42,632 bases of DNA from Bacteroidales bacterium (GTDB lineage: Bacteria > Bacteroidota > Bacteroidia > Bacteroidales > Muribaculaceae), in assembly GCA_014800735.1 (NCBI GenBank), contig JAAVFP010000040.1, positions 1-42,632 on the forward strand, given 5' to 3'. The notes beneath the pieces were generated by a model. The model was not told the DNA's origin and made no database searches. It saw nothing but the letters and a program-made list of their open reading frames with translations. The translations under genes and the position numbers were made by a program. Below are positions 8,217 to 16,887 of this stretch, in pieces (within the stretch, counting starts at the first letter, position 1; each line of letters opens with the position of its first letter).

Positions 8217-8714
8217 ATGACACGCAAAAACTTTTCATTCCGCTACGATTGGCAGAAAGCCATCGCGGACCTTGACCCCGAAATCCGTCTTGAAGTCTAC
8301 GAGTGCACCGTACGCTACGCCGAAACGGGTGAACTGTGTTTCAGTACCAACACCGCTGCCGAAGCTTTCAATAAATACATCCTTCCGGACTTCAAGCGCC
8401 GCGAGAAAGCGGCCGAATACCGCGCACGCCGCAAAGCGCGCCGCGAGCCGGCTGAAACTGAAGTAACCGAACCCGTGGCCGAGCCTATCGGTGAGGTAAA
8501 CGAACCGGCAGAGGAAAAATTGCCTCAGAAAACTACCGCTCCCTTCATCCCCGCCGGCCCCAACCGACGCGAACGCAGGCTGATGGAAGCCGAGGCAAAA
8601 CGCCTGGCAAAGCGAAAAAAGCGCAACGCCATGGCGCGCAAGGCTAATCCTCCGACACCAGAAGCTCCGACATCAGATAGTTTGATATCAACCACTTATT
8701 TTCCGGTATGGTGA
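8217..8714 (+). CDS. DUF6291-like phage-type protein
   Basis: A 165-aa protein. The first 65 residues (KNFSFRYDWQKAIADLDPEI, then YECTVRYAETGELCF and FNKYILPDFKRREKAAEYRA) resemble the small DUF6291 domain found at the N-terminus of phage and plasmid replication-type proteins in Bacteroidota; this is from memory of the pattern. The rest is charged and low in complexity (KARREPAETEVTEPVAEP, RRLMEAEAKRLAKRKKRN), probably disordered and able to bind nucleic acid. The last 23 codons run antisense into the conserved end of hemW, so that tail probably arose by loss of the original stop. It may be a truncated form of a longer protein. Own promoter, no operon partner. Confidence 0.65.
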   Translation: MTRKNFSFRYDWQKAIADLDPEIRLEVYECTVRYAETGELCFSTNTAAEAFNKYILPDFKRREKAAEYRARRKARREPAETEVTEPVAEPIGEVNEPAEEKLPQKTTAPFIPAGPNRRERRLMEAEAKRLAKRKKRNAMARKANPPTPEAPTSDSLISTTYFPVW

Positions 8715-9741
8715 GGCGTCCGGATTTTACAACGAGGTCGCCCGTGGCGATAAAAGGCCGCGCAGCTGCGCGCACTGATTCGGCATAATGGCGCGGCAGG
8801 CTATCTAAATCAAGGCCGCGGGCAGTGCGCAGGGCCGTGATTATGCGGTCGTTCCACACTTCGGTTTCGTCCTCCTCGTCGATAATTGCTGATGCCCCGG
8901 CAAGATATCCGCGCAGGTCGGGCGAATTAAACCGGCGCACACCCCGGCAGTCGAGGCTATGGGCTCCCGGGCCGAGACCAAGATAGGGCGTGCCGTCCCA
9001 ATAGGCTGAGTTGTGGCGCGAATGGAAACCGGGCAGACCGAAATTGCTGATTTCGTAATGTTCCAGTCCGGCCCGGTGCGTGGCCGTACACAACCGTGCG
9101 TACATTTCCACAATCATGTCCTCCGAAGCTTCGGCCACACGGCCCTCGCGCAACATTCGGGTGAGCAACGTGCCTTCCTCGAAGCTCAGATTGTAGGCCG
9201 AAAGGTGTTCCACGCCCTTGTCCAAGAGTGTATCGAGCGAGTATTGGAAGGTTTCGGGAGTCTGCCCGGGAAGACCGTAAATCAGGTCAACGCTCAGGTT
9301 GGCTATTCCGCCTGCACGGATAGTGTCAATGGCCTGCAGGGCATCAGCCGCCGAATGTCGGCGGCGCACCACAGCAAGCTCGCCGTCGACCAACGACTGC
9401 ACTCCCATGCTCACGCGGTTCACTCCCGCACTGCGCCACGCCGCGACGGCTTCCGGGGTCACATCCTCGGGGTTAACCTCAATTGTGAACTCCTCGACTT
9501 CATTTTTAGGAAAGAAAGCTGCAAGCAGCTCAAAATCATCCGCAGGAAGAATGGATGGCGTGCCCCCGCCAAAGTAGATGGTGCGCACAGGGCTACTGCC
9601 CAGTTCGTCGACGCGCGCGGCATACTCCTGCCCTACTCTGTCCACAAAAGCGCGGCGCCGGCGCGTGTCGGCCAGCGAATAGAAATCGCAGTAGGCGCAC
9701 TTGGCGTGGCAGAAGGGAACGTGTACGTAAATCCCTGACAT
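8644..9741 (-). CDS. hemW: Radical SAM heme chaperone HemW
   Basis: The 365-aa protein starts with IYVHVPFCHAKCAYCDFYS, where the CxxxCxxC cysteines bind the 4Fe-4S cluster for S-adenosylmethionine. It continues with YFGGGTPSIL, EVNPEDVT, GVNRVSMGVQSL and DLIYGLPGQTPE, all typical of the HemN/HemW family. The short length and lack of the HemN N-terminal extension favour HemW, a heme-binding chaperone, over oxygen-independent coproporphyrinogen oxidase; many annotations call it an oxidase-like protein. The ATG lies 4 bases after the addB stop. Its last codons overlap the convergent DUF6291-like gene by 71 bases. Last gene of the mlaE-to-hemW unit. Confidence 0.93.
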   Translation of the reverse strand: MSGIYVHVPFCHAKCAYCDFYSLADTRRRRAFVDRVGQEYAARVDELGSSPVRTIYFGGGTPSILPADDFELLAAFFPKNEVEEFTIEVNPEDVTPEAVAAWRSAGVNRVSMGVQSLVDGELAVVRRRHSAADALQAIDTIRAGGIANLSVDLIYGLPGQTPETFQYSLDTLLDKGVEHLSAYNLSFEEGTLLTRMLREGRVAEASEDMIVEMYARLCTATHRAGLEHYEISNFGLPGFHSRHNSAYWDGTPYLGLGPGAHSLDCRGVRRFNSPDLRGYLAGASAIIDEEDETEVWNDRIITALRTARGLDLDSLPRHYAESVRAAARPFIATGDLVVKSGRLTIPENKWLISNYLMSELLVSED

Positions 9742-9745
9742 ACGG

Positions 9746-12739
9746 CTATACGTTATCCGGCACTACGCGGCCGCACAGGCGGGTGAAGGGACAGAACTTA
9801 CACTGCTTGGCATCAGCGCACTGCCCGAAAGCTTCCGAGGGATCGAAAATCCGCTTGATCATTGCATGGATTTTCGGGCGTACAGTGTCGGCGATTTTGG
9901 CATAGGAGACTATCTCCTCGCCGCAGGTGAACAGTTGAATCGGTTCGCCCTTGGACAGGGCGCGGAGCGGGTAAAGCACCGGCACTATGTCCACAGCCGG
10001 GTCCATCACGGCGCGGTAGGCCTCGCAGTAGATAAGCAGCTGGCGGAAACCGCTCACCGAGTGGTCCGCTCCGGGCATGAACAGAAGGTCGAAATCCTTG
10101 GTGGTGATACTCTCGCTGCCGGTCTTGAAATCCACGAATCGCAGGCGGTGCGCATCGAGGCGGTCCACACGGTCCACGGACATTTTGAAGTTCACCGATA
10201 GCTCGTCGTCAATCTTCCACACCGCATTTGGGGGCAGCTTCCATTCGCTCTCCACAAAGGTGTACGGCTCCGGATAAGCCTCGATTTCGGCCCTGAAACT
10301 TGCCGCCACAATTCGTGCCACAATCTCGACGGCAATCTCGCCCTCGGCCGGGAGCACCTCGTCCTCGCGCCCGATGAATGAGCGATAGCGCTGCTGAACT
10401 ACGTTGACACGCGCCGCCCTCACCACTGCCGGACTTTCGGGGTCGGTGTAAAGGCTCAGCACCGAGCGGTCAATCAGCTGGCCGCGGTGACCCTCATAGA
10501 GCGCCTGGATGGCTCCGTGCACGGCGCTACCGTACTGAGCGGCCGAGATATAGTCCACAATGTCGTCGCTGCCGCGCATATTGCGCACGTATTTCAGGTA
10601 GAACGACAGCGGACAGTTCAGAAAATCCTTGATGGCGGATGCCGAAAGCTTAAGTCGTCCGCCTGGCTTGAATCCGTCAAGCAGGCGAAGCACCTTCTCG
10701 TCCTTAGGCACGGTGATGGTGCGGTCGCCTGAGCTCTCGGCACCGTAGGTGATGTTCTTGAAAGTCATTTTCACAGTCGGCATCAGGTAGTGCATCTGCG
10801 AAATGTAGCGCGACATCTCGCCACCGCCCAGTCCGTCGCCGCGCGAGTCGTAGAACAGCACTGCCTGCTCCGCACGCGAAATCAGGCGGTAGAAGCAGTA
10901 GGCGTAGGTCCACTCCAGGCTTTCGAAATCCGGCAGTCCGTAGCCCACGCGCAGATTGTTGGGAATCATGGTGCGGGTGTACTGCTTGCGGGGAAAAATA
11001 CGCTCGTTCATGGACTCGACAACAACGTTACGGAAGTCCAGCGCACGCGTTTCGAGCACGCCGAGAATCTGCAGTCCCTTGAGCGGGGCGCCGTTCACAC
11101 TCAGGCCACGGCTGTTGAACACACGCTCGAAGAGGTGAAGGAAGGTGCGCTCGCTCATTTCCACACCATGCTCCGCAGTCAGGCGGGCTATATAGTCCAC
11201 CTGGTCGCGGAAAAACTGGATGGCGCGTACCTCGAAGCCGTTGGCAGCCCTGGCATCGGATTTCCGGGTGTCAAGTTCGGTTCCGAGCCAGTCCAGCAGC
11301 GTGCGCAGATAGTCGGCCACATCGGCCGCGCTCTGCAAGCTGCGAACCGGAGTGAAAACAGCCCGCAGTGCCGGCGACGAGTCGCAAATCTCGTCGGCGG
11401 CGATATTGTACAAGCGTTCGTCAGTTATGCGTGTGCGGAGCCTGTCGGCCTCGGCCGAGGCCAGCGCCATGATGTGCGGATGCGAGATGACGGCATCCAC
11501 ATCGGCATAGAAAAAGTGCATGCGGCCACCGATGCTGCGCGCACGCAGCTGCATGCTTATAATCGAGTGAATCAGCCCGGCGAATGTGGTTGTGCGGTAA
11601 GGCAGACCCATGGATATGTTCACCGATTTGATGTTCTCAGGGATGGAAGTGAGCGTGGGCACCAGCAGGCTTTGGTCGGGCAGAATGACGGCGGTTTCAA
11701 TCGTTTTTTCCTCGGTGCCGCCCTCGCCTTCATGCCACTCGCGCAGGCAGTTGCCGGCGCCCTTGGCCTGGCCGGTGTTGGACGGCACGGCAACTACGGT
11801 CACATGTGGTGTGGTGGTGGGCAGCGGCACTTCGTAGTCGGCCGGTGCAGGGAAATTGCGCACCAGGTCGGCAAGGCGCTTGAGCGGCCGCGAGTTCTGG
11901 AGCAGTTCGGGCTCGCAAAGGCGCAGCGGTGCGGTATCCCAGAAAAACGATGCCACACCTAAGTCCTTCAGACGGTTGAAAATCAAGGTTTCGGCAATCG
12001 AAAGGTCGTTGAAACCGACGAAAGCGTAGTGCGTGGTGTCGCCGAAATCCTCGCGGCTGAGTTTGCGGATAGCCTCGACGGCCTGGCGATACTGCGCCCC
12101 GACTGACGACAGTTTGCGGCCGTCCATGCGCCGCTGGAAATTCTTGTAAATATCCCCCAGAATCTGCCACAGGTAGAGGAAGCGAGCCGTCACACTGTCC
12201 TCGCGGTCACTGTCCAGATTGAGCCAGAATTCCTCCGTGTCGGCTGTCAGGCGGCTCTCGCCCCAGATGCGGCGCACCACTTCCTTCTGTTCATCATCCA
12301 GATAGTTGGCCACCAGGTTCTTGTTGTTTTTGAGGTTGCCGAAAAGCTTCTCGGCATTGGCAAGCGAGCGGTCAATGTCGTCGAAGTCGGACAGTATCAT
12401 CTCTCCCCAGAAAATGAAGGAGTCGAAGTCGCGCGAGGTATCTCCGTGGCCTGCCTGGGCCATAGCCTCGCGGTAGGCATCGTACAGGATGTAGAGCTGT
12501 TCGAGCCGGTCCGCCTCGGGGAAAGGCGAGTGAAGACTCAGAAAGGTACGCATGGTCATGAAGCGCGGCATCAGGGCAACGTCCGTCACCTGGGCGTGCA
12601 CATAGTGCTTCATGAAGAGGGCACTGCGCTTGTTGGGCAGCACGTACACAATGTTCTCGGCTTTGGGACGGCCGTAAGCTCCGGCCGAAAAAAACTGGGC
12701 AACCGATTGCAGGAAGGTTGCCGGAGCGGCATGTTTCAT
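9746..12739 (-). CDS. AddB-like PD-(D/E)XK nuclease / helicase-fold subunit
   Basis: A 997-aa protein of the AddB family, the inactive-helicase plus nuclease subunit of AddAB-type double-strand break resection enzymes. The N-terminus has NIVYVLPNKRSALFMKHYV, where active helicases carry a Walker A loop; none is visible. The C-terminal third holds the RecB-type nuclease: SASAIKDFLNCPLSFYLKYV (first cluster Cys, about residue 708), AAQYGSAVHGAIQ, RFVDFKTGS (catalytic Asp and Lys, about residue 870) and the Cys cluster CKFCPFTRLC near the end, expected to hold a 4Fe-4S cluster. It overlaps holB by 4 bases (ATGA). No addA-like helicase gene is in the window, which is unusual because the pair is often adjacent. 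Confidence 0.85.
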   Translation of the reverse strand: MKHAAPATFLQSVAQFFSAGAYGRPKAENIVYVLPNKRSALFMKHYVHAQVTDVALMPRFMTMRTFLSLHSPFPEADRLEQLYILYDAYREAMAQAGHGDTSRDFDSFIFWGEMILSDFDDIDRSLANAEKLFGNLKNNKNLVANYLDDEQKEVVRRIWGESRLTADTEEFWLNLDSDREDSVTARFLYLWQILGDIYKNFQRRMDGRKLSSVGAQYRQAVEAIRKLSREDFGDTTHYAFVGFNDLSIAETLIFNRLKDLGVASFFWDTAPLRLCEPELLQNSRPLKRLADLVRNFPAPADYEVPLPTTTPHVTVVAVPSNTGQAKGAGNCLREWHEGEGGTEEKTIETAVILPDQSLLVPTLTSIPENIKSVNISMGLPYRTTTFAGLIHSIISMQLRARSIGGRMHFFYADVDAVISHPHIMALASAEADRLRTRITDERLYNIAADEICDSSPALRAVFTPVRSLQSAADVADYLRTLLDWLGTELDTRKSDARAANGFEVRAIQFFRDQVDYIARLTAEHGVEMSERTFLHLFERVFNSRGLSVNGAPLKGLQILGVLETRALDFRNVVVESMNERIFPRKQYTRTMIPNNLRVGYGLPDFESLEWTYAYCFYRLISRAEQAVLFYDSRGDGLGGGEMSRYISQMHYLMPTVKMTFKNITYGAESSGDRTITVPKDEKVLRLLDGFKPGGRLKLSASAIKDFLNCPLSFYLKYVRNMRGSDDIVDYISAAQYGSAVHGAIQALYEGHRGQLIDRSVLSLYTDPESPAVVRAARVNVVQQRYRSFIGREDEVLPAEGEIAVEIVARIVAASFRAEIEAYPEPYTFVESEWKLPPNAVWKIDDELSVNFKMSVDRVDRLDAHRLRFVDFKTGSESITTKDFDLLFMPGADHSVSGFRQLLIYCEAYRAVMDPAVDIVPVLYPLRALSKGEPIQLFTCGEEIVSYAKIADTVRPKIHAMIKRIFDPSEAFGQCADAKQCKFCPFTRLCGRVVPDNV

Positions 12740-13863
12740 TTTCTGCGGATAAGCATTATCACCCGCACGGCAACGTCAAAGAACACAATCTTGGCATTGC
12801 CGTTGGCGGCAATGTCGCGGCGGGCATCATCGAAGAGCCGGATGAGGTCCTCGACGTTTTTTTCGTTGATAAAGGGAAAGAATCTGGCCACGAACTCGGT
12901 TTCACGGCTATCGAGGGTGAGCAGTTCGGGCATGTGCAGATGAGTCAGGAAGCTTTCGCGGATAAGGCGCGTGGAATAATCGATGAATTGCATGGACGTT
13001 TCGCGGCCCAGTTTGGCAACTTCCTCGCTCCATTTGCGCAGTTCCAGCACCTTGCGCTGGTAGGCCATGCGCATCAGTGTGGCAAACAGTGTGAACTGCT
13101 GCGCACGCTCCTCGCTCAGTTCGCTCAGGCGCAGTGCCGTGTTCACATTGCCCTCCGATACCCGGGCCAGGTCGTAGGCCAGCCGCTCGTCGCAGCCCAT
13201 GCCGCGGAGAATAGCCGTAAGCTCGGCCACCTCGTAGCGCTTCACCTCCACCCGCTGCGTGCGCGAGTAGATGGTGGGCAGAATTGCCCGCGGCATATCG
13301 CTTACCATCACAAAGATGGTGTCGCCGAAGGGTTCCTCGATCAGTTTCAGAAGCTTGTTGGCGGTTTCCTCTTTCAGTCGCTCGGGGAGCCACATGAGCA
13401 CTATCTTGAAGTCGGACCGCCGCGCCATGTAGGTGAGTCGTCGCACCAGCTCGGCGCCCTCCTCCACATACATCATGGGTTGTGCGTTGATGTTGTCGAG
13501 CGCCAGGAGCCACTGCTCGAAGTCCATGAATGGGTATTTGGACATGAACTCGCGGAACTCCTCAATGTAGTCGTCGGACAGTGTCGTTCCCCCGCCCTTA
13601 CGCTTTATGACCGGGAAGGAGAAAACGGTGTCGATATGATTGAAGGTTTCATGCTGACGGCACGACGGACACACGCCGCACGAATCGCCCTCGGGGGTGC
13701 GGTTGGTGCAGTGGACATACTGCGCGAAGGCGCGTGCAAGCATAAACTTGCCCGTGCCCGCGGGCCCCTCCAGCAGCAATGCGTGGGGAATGTGGCCGCT
13801 ATCGGCCATCTCGCGCAGGCGGCGCTTCACATCATCGTGTCCGGGAACGTCGGCAAACTTCAT
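12736..13863 (-). CDS. holB: DNA polymerase III delta' subunit (clamp loader)
   Basis: AAA+ protein of the clamp loader. The 375-aa product has the P-loop region GPAGTGKF near residues 33-40; the residue after Lys is Phe instead of Ser/Thr, consistent with delta' not hydrolysing ATP. A zinc motif follows (C62 CGVCPSC C68), then an SRC-like region (RTQRVEVKRYE). I chose the ATG of MKFADVPGHDDVKRRL; a TTG start six codons earlier would overlap the esterase gene, while the ATG leaves a 7-base gap. It overlaps addB by 4 bases. DnaX paralogs are excluded by the length and degenerate P-loop. Confidence 0.88.
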   Translation of the reverse strand: MKFADVPGHDDVKRRLREMADSGHIPHALLLEGPAGTGKFMLARAFAQYVHCTNRTPEGDSCGVCPSCRQHETFNHIDTVFSFPVIKRKGGGTTLSDDYIEEFREFMSKYPFMDFEQWLLALDNINAQPMMYVEEGAELVRRLTYMARRSDFKIVLMWLPERLKEETANKLLKLIEEPFGDTIFVMVSDMPRAILPTIYSRTQRVEVKRYEVAELTAILRGMGCDERLAYDLARVSEGNVNTALRLSELSEERAQQFTLFATLMRMAYQRKVLELRKWSEEVAKLGRETSMQFIDYSTRLIRESFLTHLHMPELLTLDSRETEFVARFFPFINEKNVEDLIRLFDDARRDIAANGNAKIVFFDVAVRVIMLIRRK

Positions 13864-13870
13864 CGTGACA

Positions 13871-15256
13871 TCATTTTGCAAGTTCCTGAACGTAAGGCGT
13901 GGCCGGAGTATATGCTTTCCAGTCGCCCTCAGCGGTCTGGCCGTTGGGGTTGCCGTACTTCACGAAATTGGTCCAATAGTCCACCATCCGGTTGCTCAGT
14001 TCCTCATCCTTTTCATCGAAGGGTCGCCATGAATTTTTGAGTGTGTGGAACACATACCACAGTTCGGAGCTGTGAAACACTCCGGGAATACTCGGACGGC
14101 CGTCGGTGGGGATGGGGCCTGAAAAATGATAGATGTAGGTGGGACGGTCCGATATGGAATCGCGCACGGTAGCGAAAACATCGAATCCGCTGTCGAGCGT
14201 GGGGAAGTCATCGGCAACGCTGCCGAACATATAGGGCACATCGGCAATGTCGCCAGCCATAGTGGCGCGGTCAAACGACAGGGGCAGAACCACGCTGTCC
14301 GTGTGCGGAGAGTACAGGCGGATGCCGAGATTATTGTGCTTCTGATATTCAGCCGTGGCGGCTGCCAGTTGCTCGTAGCTTGCGGCGCGCATTTGGTCAA
14401 GCGTTTCGCAACCGGCAAGATTCATTAGTTCCAGGCCGATTTCGTCAAGCTCTTCCTGGCTCATGTCGGGTGCCGGAGTCAGATTGAGGCCACCACCGCT
14501 TTGCACTATCGCACCCTTGATGAGCTGACGGCTCAGAGGCGAGGCAACAAGATTTTTCACACTCATGGCGCCGGCGCTCTGCCCGAACACAGTAATTGCA
14601 TCGGGGTCACCGCCAAATTGGGCTATGTTGCGCTTCACCCACTCCAATGCTGCAATCTGATCCATCAGGCCGTAGTTGCCCGAGTGACCGCCACCCTCGG
14701 CTGTGAGCAAGGGGTGATTGAGAAATCCGAATGGGCCAAGGCGGTAGTTGATGGTGACGAGCACCACGCCGCGGTCGGCCCATGCCTCGCCGTCCATCTC
14801 GGGCTCAAAGCCCCAGCCGCCGGTGAAAGCACCGCCGTGAACCCACACTGCCACAGGCAGTTTCTTTTCTGCATTGCCGGAAGCTCCGCGGGGAGTCCAG
14901 ATATTCAGATTGAGGCAATCCTCGCTGAAGTTGGCATCCTGGGCAAAAAACTCAGTGCCGTAATTGCCGTCGTTGGGGTCGTGAGCAGCCTGCATGGCGG
15001 CATTGCCGAAGGTGTCGCACACTTTCACGCCCTCCCAGGCCACAACTGGTGCCGGAGCTTTCCAACGCAGCGAATCCACCGGGGGAGCGGCATAAGGGAT
15101 ACCACGGTATATCTCGGTGTTACCGTCCTGTGAAAGGACGCCCTGAATGTCGCCACCCTCAATGCTGATGACGGGCATCGCGCTATCATCGGTGCGCGTG
15201 GTGGTGCAAGCCATGCAGAGAGCCGACAGCAATGCGGCAAAATAGAGTCGTAACAT
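13871..15256 (-). CDS. Type-B carboxylesterase/lipase family lipoprotein
   Basis: An exported alpha/beta hydrolase of 461 residues. The N-terminus MLRLYFAALLSALCMAC is a signal peptide with a lipobox-like CMAC (Cys17). The two family signatures are clear: EDCLNLNIW near residue 113 and GGDPDAITVFGQSAGAMS with nucleophile Ser227. The oxyanion-hole HGGAF is at residues 140-144, and the catalytic His is probably in GVFHSSELWY near the C-terminus. Substrate not predictable. The ATG is separated from the mlaF stop by one base; earlier in-frame codons lie inside mlaF and do not look like a signal peptide. Its place behind mlaEF suggests an envelope role, which is inference. Confidence 0.9.
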   Translation of the reverse strand: MLRLYFAALLSALCMACTTTRTDDSAMPVISIEGGDIQGVLSQDGNTEIYRGIPYAAPPVDSLRWKAPAPVVAWEGVKVCDTFGNAAMQAAHDPNDGNYGTEFFAQDANFSEDCLNLNIWTPRGASGNAEKKLPVAVWVHGGAFTGGWGFEPEMDGEAWADRGVVLVTINYRLGPFGFLNHPLLTAEGGGHSGNYGLMDQIAALEWVKRNIAQFGGDPDAITVFGQSAGAMSVKNLVASPLSRQLIKGAIVQSGGGLNLTPAPDMSQEELDEIGLELMNLAGCETLDQMRAASYEQLAAATAEYQKHNNLGIRLYSPHTDSVVLPLSFDRATMAGDIADVPYMFGSVADDFPTLDSGFDVFATVRDSISDRPTYIYHFSGPIPTDGRPSIPGVFHSSELWYVFHTLKNSWRPFDEKDEELSNRMVDYWTNFVKYGNPNGQTAEGDWKAYTPATPYVQELAK

Positions 15257-15257
15257 A

Positions 15258-16055
15258 TTAATTATTTTTATTGGCGCGGCGCTGCTCGGTGGTGCCGTGT
15301 TCGGCCACATACTCGCGCAGCTCGCTGAAGAGGCGTGTGGCAAACACGAAGTCGTTGAGCGCCTGATTGCTTGTGGTGTAAATCTTGCTCATGTCGCCCA
15401 CCCACTCGCGGTGACCCTTGTTGATGAAGATGATGTTCTCGCCGATACCGAGCACCGAGTTCATGTCGTGCGTATTGATAACGGTTGTAATCTGGTACTC
15501 GTGGGTGATGTCGCGCAGAAGCTCGTCAATCAGAATCGAGGTCTTGGGATCGAGGCCCGAGTTGGGCTCGTCGCAGAACAGGTACTTGGGGTTCAGCGCA
15601 ATGGCGCGGGCGATTGCCACACGCTTCTGCATGCCGCCGGATATTTCAGCCGGATATTTCTTTTCGGCCCCCAGCAGGTTCACACGCTCCAGGCAGAACA
15701 TGGCGCGCTGAGTCATTTCGGAGCGGCTCATGGTGGTGAACATGTCCAGCGGAAACATCACGTTGCCGAGAACCGTCTGCGAGTCGAACAGTGCCGACCC
15801 CTGAAAGAGCATGCCGATTTCCTTGCGGAGGCCCTTGATTTCGCGGCGGTCCATGGTGAGCAGGTTGCGGCCGTCGAACAGAATTTCACCTTCCTCTGGG
15901 CGGATAAGGCCCACGAGCGACTTCATCAGCACGGTTTTGCCCGAGCCGCTCTGGCCGATAATCAGATTCGTCTTGCCGGTTTCAAAGGTTGCATCCACAC
16001 TGTGGAGCACCGTCCTGCCGTCGAACGATTTGGTGAGTTTGTGTACTTCAATCAT
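15258..16055 (-). CDS. mlaF: ABC transporter ATP-binding protein, MlaF type
   Basis: Cytoplasmic ATPase of the MCE-type phospholipid transporter that maintains outer-membrane lipid asymmetry. The 265-aa sequence has Walker A GQSGSGKT, Q-loop MLFQGSALFDSQTV, a signature region ISGGMQKRVAIARAIAL with the Mla-specific GGMQKRVA, Walker B LFCDEPNSGLDP and the switch NTHDM. It overlaps mlaE by 4 bases. The substrate-binding MlaD/MCE gene that normally joins the system is not in this window. Confidence 0.93.
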   Translation of the reverse strand: MIEVHKLTKSFDGRTVLHSVDATFETGKTNLIIGQSGSGKTVLMKSLVGLIRPEEGEILFDGRNLLTMDRREIKGLRKEIGMLFQGSALFDSQTVLGNVMFPLDMFTTMSRSEMTQRAMFCLERVNLLGAEKKYPAEISGGMQKRVAIARAIALNPKYLFCDEPNSGLDPKTSILIDELLRDITHEYQITTVINTHDMNSVLGIGENIIFINKGHREWVGDMSKIYTTSNQALNDFVFATRLFSELREYVAEHGTTEQRRANKNN

Positions 16056-16801
16056 TGCAGCAGAAGTTTAGTGAGAATTACGTCGGTAAGCAGGATAAAG
16101 ATGCTGGACATCACCACGCCGTCCGTACTTGCCTTGCCCACCTGGAGGGCACCGCCCTTCACGTAGTAGCCGAAGAACGAGGCTGTGGAGGCAATGATGA
16201 AAGCGAACACAAGCGACTTGATGAGGCCGTACCACACATACCACTCGGTGAACATGGCCTGAAGGCCGTAGACGTAGCGGCTTACGGGAATAAGGTCGGT
16301 GAACGCGGCCACGAACCATCCGCCCACAAACGAGGTGCCGATGCTGAACGACACCAGCACGGGCATGAAGAGCACGAAGGCGACAATCTTGGGCAGCACG
16401 AGATAGTTGGCCGAGTTGATACCCATGATTTCCAGTGCATCAATCTGCTCGGTGACACGCATAGTGCCTATTTCCGAAGCGATATTCGAACCAACCTTAC
16501 CGGCGAGGATAAGGCACAGAATAGAGTTCGAGAACTCGAGAAGCACAATTTCGCGTGTGGCAAGGCCCACGGAATAGGCCGGGATGAGCGGCGAGGTGAC
16601 GTTGAGCTGCATCTGGATGGTGATTACCGCGCCGATGAAAACCGAGATAATCATTGCCAGCGGCACCGAGTCGACACCCAGTTTCACGACTTCGCTCACC
16701 GTGTTGCGGCCGAAAGCGGCCCAACGGTCGGGCAGCGAAAACACCCGTCGCAAAAATATGCAGTAGCGGCCGAACTGGGCCAAGGATTTTGTTAGGAACA
16801 T
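16052..16801 (-). CDS. mlaE: ABC transporter permease, MlaE type
   Basis: Integral inner-membrane protein of 249 aa with an N-terminal interfacial helix (RVFSLPDRWAAFGRNTVSEV) and five to six hydrophobic segments. The family motif is present: VGSNIASEIGTMRVTEQIDA followed by LEIMGINSANYLVLPKIVA. It forms the transporter core with MlaF and is the first gene of a six-gene unit; the best Bacteroidota promoter in this part of the window lies directly upstream. Confidence 0.94.
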   Translation of the reverse strand: MFLTKSLAQFGRYCIFLRRVFSLPDRWAAFGRNTVSEVVKLGVDSVPLAMIISVFIGAVITIQMQLNVTSPLIPAYSVGLATREIVLLEFSNSILCLILAGKVGSNIASEIGTMRVTEQIDALEIMGINSANYLVLPKIVAFVLFMPVLVSFSIGTSFVGGWFVAAFTDLIPVSRYVYGLQAMFTEWYVWYGLIKSLVFAFIIASTASFFGYYVKGGALQVGKASTDGVVMSSIFILLTDVILTKLLLQ

Positions 16802-16832
16802 TCTTTTGTGATGTCTGTGTTAATTATTCAGG

Positions 16833-16865
16833 CAAAAATACCGAAATATCCTGTTATTGCAAAAA
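16833..16865 (-). promoter_or_regulatory. Promoter of the mlaE-to-hemW operon
   Basis: On the minus strand TTTTTG (16860-16865) is followed after exactly 19 bases by TATTTTTG (16833-16840), an almost ideal Bacteroidota -33/-7 pair. The mlaE ATG lies about 30 bases downstream. Confidence 0.8.
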
Positions 16866-16887
16866 TAATGTAGATGTTTCGCAACTT

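Noticed and set aside
12736-13863. HolB P-loop Lys followed by Phe as a sign of a broken gene
   Set aside because: Delta' subunits normally lack ATPase activity and often have degenerate P-loops; the rest of the gene is intact.
12718-14040. A 440-codon plus-strand open frame across holB
   Set aside because: Antisense to holB and the esterase end; composition typical of shadow frames in GC-rich genes.
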